NCBI GenBank assembly: GCA_029983435.1 | Contig: JASBZN010000055.1 | Location: forward strand, 1 to 7,226 | Direction of reading: 5' to 3' | DNA length: 7,226 nt | DNA from: Urinicoccus sp. | GTDB lineage: Bacteria; Bacillota; Clostridia; Tissierellales; Peptoniphilaceae | Part shown: one piece after another, positions 6,135 through 7,226 of the stretch | How positions within the stretch are numbered: position 1 is the first letter of the stretch | Layout of the letters: each line of letters begins with the position of its first letter | Translations under genes and position numbers: made by a program | Notes under the pieces: generated by a model | What the model was told of the DNA's origin: nothing | Seen by the model: only the letters and a program-made list of their open reading frames with translations | Database searches by the model: none

Positions 6135-6140
6135 CCTCCT
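6135..6140 (-). promoter_or_regulatory. Ribosome binding site of hbd
   Basis: A full AGGAGG lies 6 bases before the hbd ATG and fixes the start so that the Rossmann motif begins at residue 5. No promoter was seen in the 40-base crt-hbd gap, so hbd most likely depends on the upstream transcript. Confidence 0.85.
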
Positions 6141-6168
6141 AAAAATCCTACATCTTCTAACTGAGAGT

Positions 6169-6948
6169 TTAGCAACCCTTGAAATCAGGTTTTCTCTTTT
6201 CTAAAAAGGCCTTCATTCCTTCTTTTTGGTCTTCTGTTGCAAAACAGAGGGCAAAATTTGCTCTTTCAATATCCATGCCTGTGTCAATGTCTGTTTGGAG
6301 ACCATTATTGATGGCTTGTTTTGCATAGCGAACAGCAAGTTGGGATTTAGAAGCAATTTCTTTTGCCATCTTCATTGCTTCATCCATTAATTCTTCTGGT
6401 TCCACTACTTTATTCACTAGGCCAATGGCAAGAGCTTCGTCTGCCTTAATATTGTTTGCTCGAAAGATGAGTTCCTTTGCTTTACCTGGTCCAATTGTTC
6501 TAGCAAGTCTTTGTGTTCCACCAAAGCCAGGAGTGATTCCTAAGCCTACTTCTGGTTGACCCATAAGGGCCTTTGTTGAAGCAATTCGAATGTCGCAAGC
6601 CAAGGATAATTCGCATCCACCTCCAAGGGCGAAGCCATTAATTGCAGCAATAACAGGTTTGGATAGTTTTTCAATTAATAAGAAAGTATCCATTCCATTT
6701 TTCGCAAAGGTGTTTCCTTCTGTTGCATTGAGACTGCTCATTTCTCCAATGTCTGCTCCTGCAACGAAGCTTTTTCCTTCTCCAGTGATGATGACAACTT
6801 TTACATCTTGGTCTTGATCCAATTTTGTAAAGCAGTCTTTCATTTCTGCAATGACATTACTATCCAAAGCGTTTAAGCTTTCTGGCTTATTAATTTTTAC
6901 AAGAGCAATGCCATCCTCTACTTCCGTCACTAAATATTTATAGGCCAT
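6169..6948 (-). CDS. crt: Crotonase / short-chain enoyl-CoA hydratase (3-hydroxybutyryl-CoA dehydratase)
   Basis: Crotonase reversibly dehydrates 3-hydroxybutyryl-CoA to crotonyl-CoA in the cytoplasm. The product has 259 residues, the usual size of short-chain enoyl-CoA hydratases, which form hexamers. The two catalytic glutamates of the family are present, Glu113 in GGGCELSLACDI and Glu133 in GQPEVGLGITPGFGGTQRL. Their 20-residue spacing is that of Glu144 and Glu164 in the rat enzyme. The oxyanion hole is formed by backbone atoms at Ala65 (in AGADI) and Gly110. The C terminus has the typical FATEDQKEGMKAFLEKRKPDF. The start ATG has AAGGAGTG about 8 bases upstream. It lies 48 bases after the thiolase stop and 40 bases before hbd, so all three are probably cotranscribed. 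The assignment to C4 chemistry rather than general beta-oxidation is inferred from the neighbours. Confidence 0.95.
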   Translation of the reverse strand: MAYKYLVTEVEDGIALVKINKPESLNALDSNVIAEMKDCFTKLDQDQDVKVVIITGEGKSFVAGADIGEMSSLNATEGNTFAKNGMDTFLLIEKLSKPVIAAINGFALGGGCELSLACDIRIASTKALMGQPEVGLGITPGFGGTQRLARTIGPGKAKELIFRANNIKADEALAIGLVNKVVEPEELMDEAMKMAKEIASKSQLAVRYAKQAINNGLQTDIDTGMDIERANFALCFATEDQKEGMKAFLEKRKPDFKGC

Positions 6949-6996
6949 CTCTACACTCCTTTCAGGCTATGGTTTTACACTTTTTGGCTAATAGGA

Positions 6997-7226
6997 TTAG
7001 TCGCGTTCTACAGTAAGAGCGGTTCCCATTCCTCCACCGATACATAGGGTTGCAAGACCTTTTTTAGCATCTCTTTGTTTCATTGCATATAATAAAGTAG
7101 TTAAGATACGAGCTCCACTTGCTCCAATTGGGTGACCAATTGCAATAGCTCCACCATTTACATTTACTTTATCCATGTCTAATTGTAATTCTTGAGCAAC
7201 AGCGTTAGCTTGTGCAGCGAATGCTT
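6997..7226 (-). CDS. thlA: Acetyl-CoA acetyltransferase (thiolase), partial, C-terminal 75 residues
   Basis: Thiolase condenses two acetyl-CoA into acetoacetyl-CoA, the first step toward butyryl-CoA. Only the C-terminal end lies in the window. I translated it by hand from the right edge to the TAA at 6997-6999. It carries both C-terminal catalytic signatures: NGGAIAIGHPIGASGAR with the active-site His, and CIGGGMGTAL with the active-site Cys that acts as the general base. It ends TVERD. The nucleophilic Cys of the N-terminal half, and the start, lie beyond position 7226. With crt and hbd directly downstream, a biosynthetic thiolase is more likely than a degradative one, though short remnants cannot fully separate the two. 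The symbol follows clostridial use. Confidence 0.94.
   Translation of the reverse strand, partial: AFAAQANAVAQELQLDMDKVNVNGGAIAIGHPIGASGARILTTLLYAMKQRDAKKGLATLCIGGGMGTALTVERD

Noticed and set aside
6590..6817. Plus-strand open frame of 75 codons opposite crt
   Set aside because: Antisense shadow within the active-site coding region of crt.
1..7226. CRISPR array, insertion sequence or prophage elements
   Set aside because: No spaced direct repeats, transposase or integrase frames, or terminal inverted repeats with target duplications were seen.

Overview
All recognisable genes in this window lie on the minus strand, so transcription runs from high to low coordinates. The low GC content, strong AGGAGG ribosome binding sites, a bacterial V/A-type ATPase operon and a crotonyl-CoA pathway cluster suggest an anaerobic, fermentative, low-GC Gram-positive bacterium. 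A clostridial or Tissierellia-like anaerobe fits, but genus and species cannot be fixed from the sequence.

Right part (5231-7226): three genes of acyl-CoA C4 metabolism in the order thiolase (C-terminal 75 residues only), crotonase (crt) and 3-hydroxybutyryl-CoA dehydrogenase (hbd), closed by a strong intrinsic terminator at 5231-5271. Together they convert two acetyl-CoA to acetoacetyl-CoA, 3-hydroxybutyryl-CoA and crotonyl-CoA, the core of butyrate formation. In pathway order the enzymes act as thiolase, Hbd, Crt. The bcd-etfBA genes that often accompany them do not follow hbd.

Middle (4536-5285): about 750 bases without a recognised gene. It holds a promoter-like element (TTGAAA, 17 bases, TAAAAT), a possible 78-codon cysteine-containing small ORF with its own ribosome binding site, and several inverted repeats. 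This is the least explained part of the window.

Left part (1-4535): the first six genes of a V-type ATPase operon, in the order peripheral stalk G/H-like subunit, I (a-type), K (c ring), E, C and F (cut by the window edge). This matches the order ntpF-I-K-E-C-G of the Enterococcus hirae Na+-ATPase operon. The catalytic A and B subunits and D would be expected next, beyond position 1. Genes are packed tightly, with overlaps of 1 and 8 bases and two junctions where the stop codon is part of the next Shine-Dalgarno sequence. Subunit K keeps every residue of the E. hirae Na+ site, so the machine probably moves Na+. A plausible overall picture is fermentation supplying ATP while this rotary enzyme manages the membrane Na+ gradient; its direction of operation cannot be read from the sequence.
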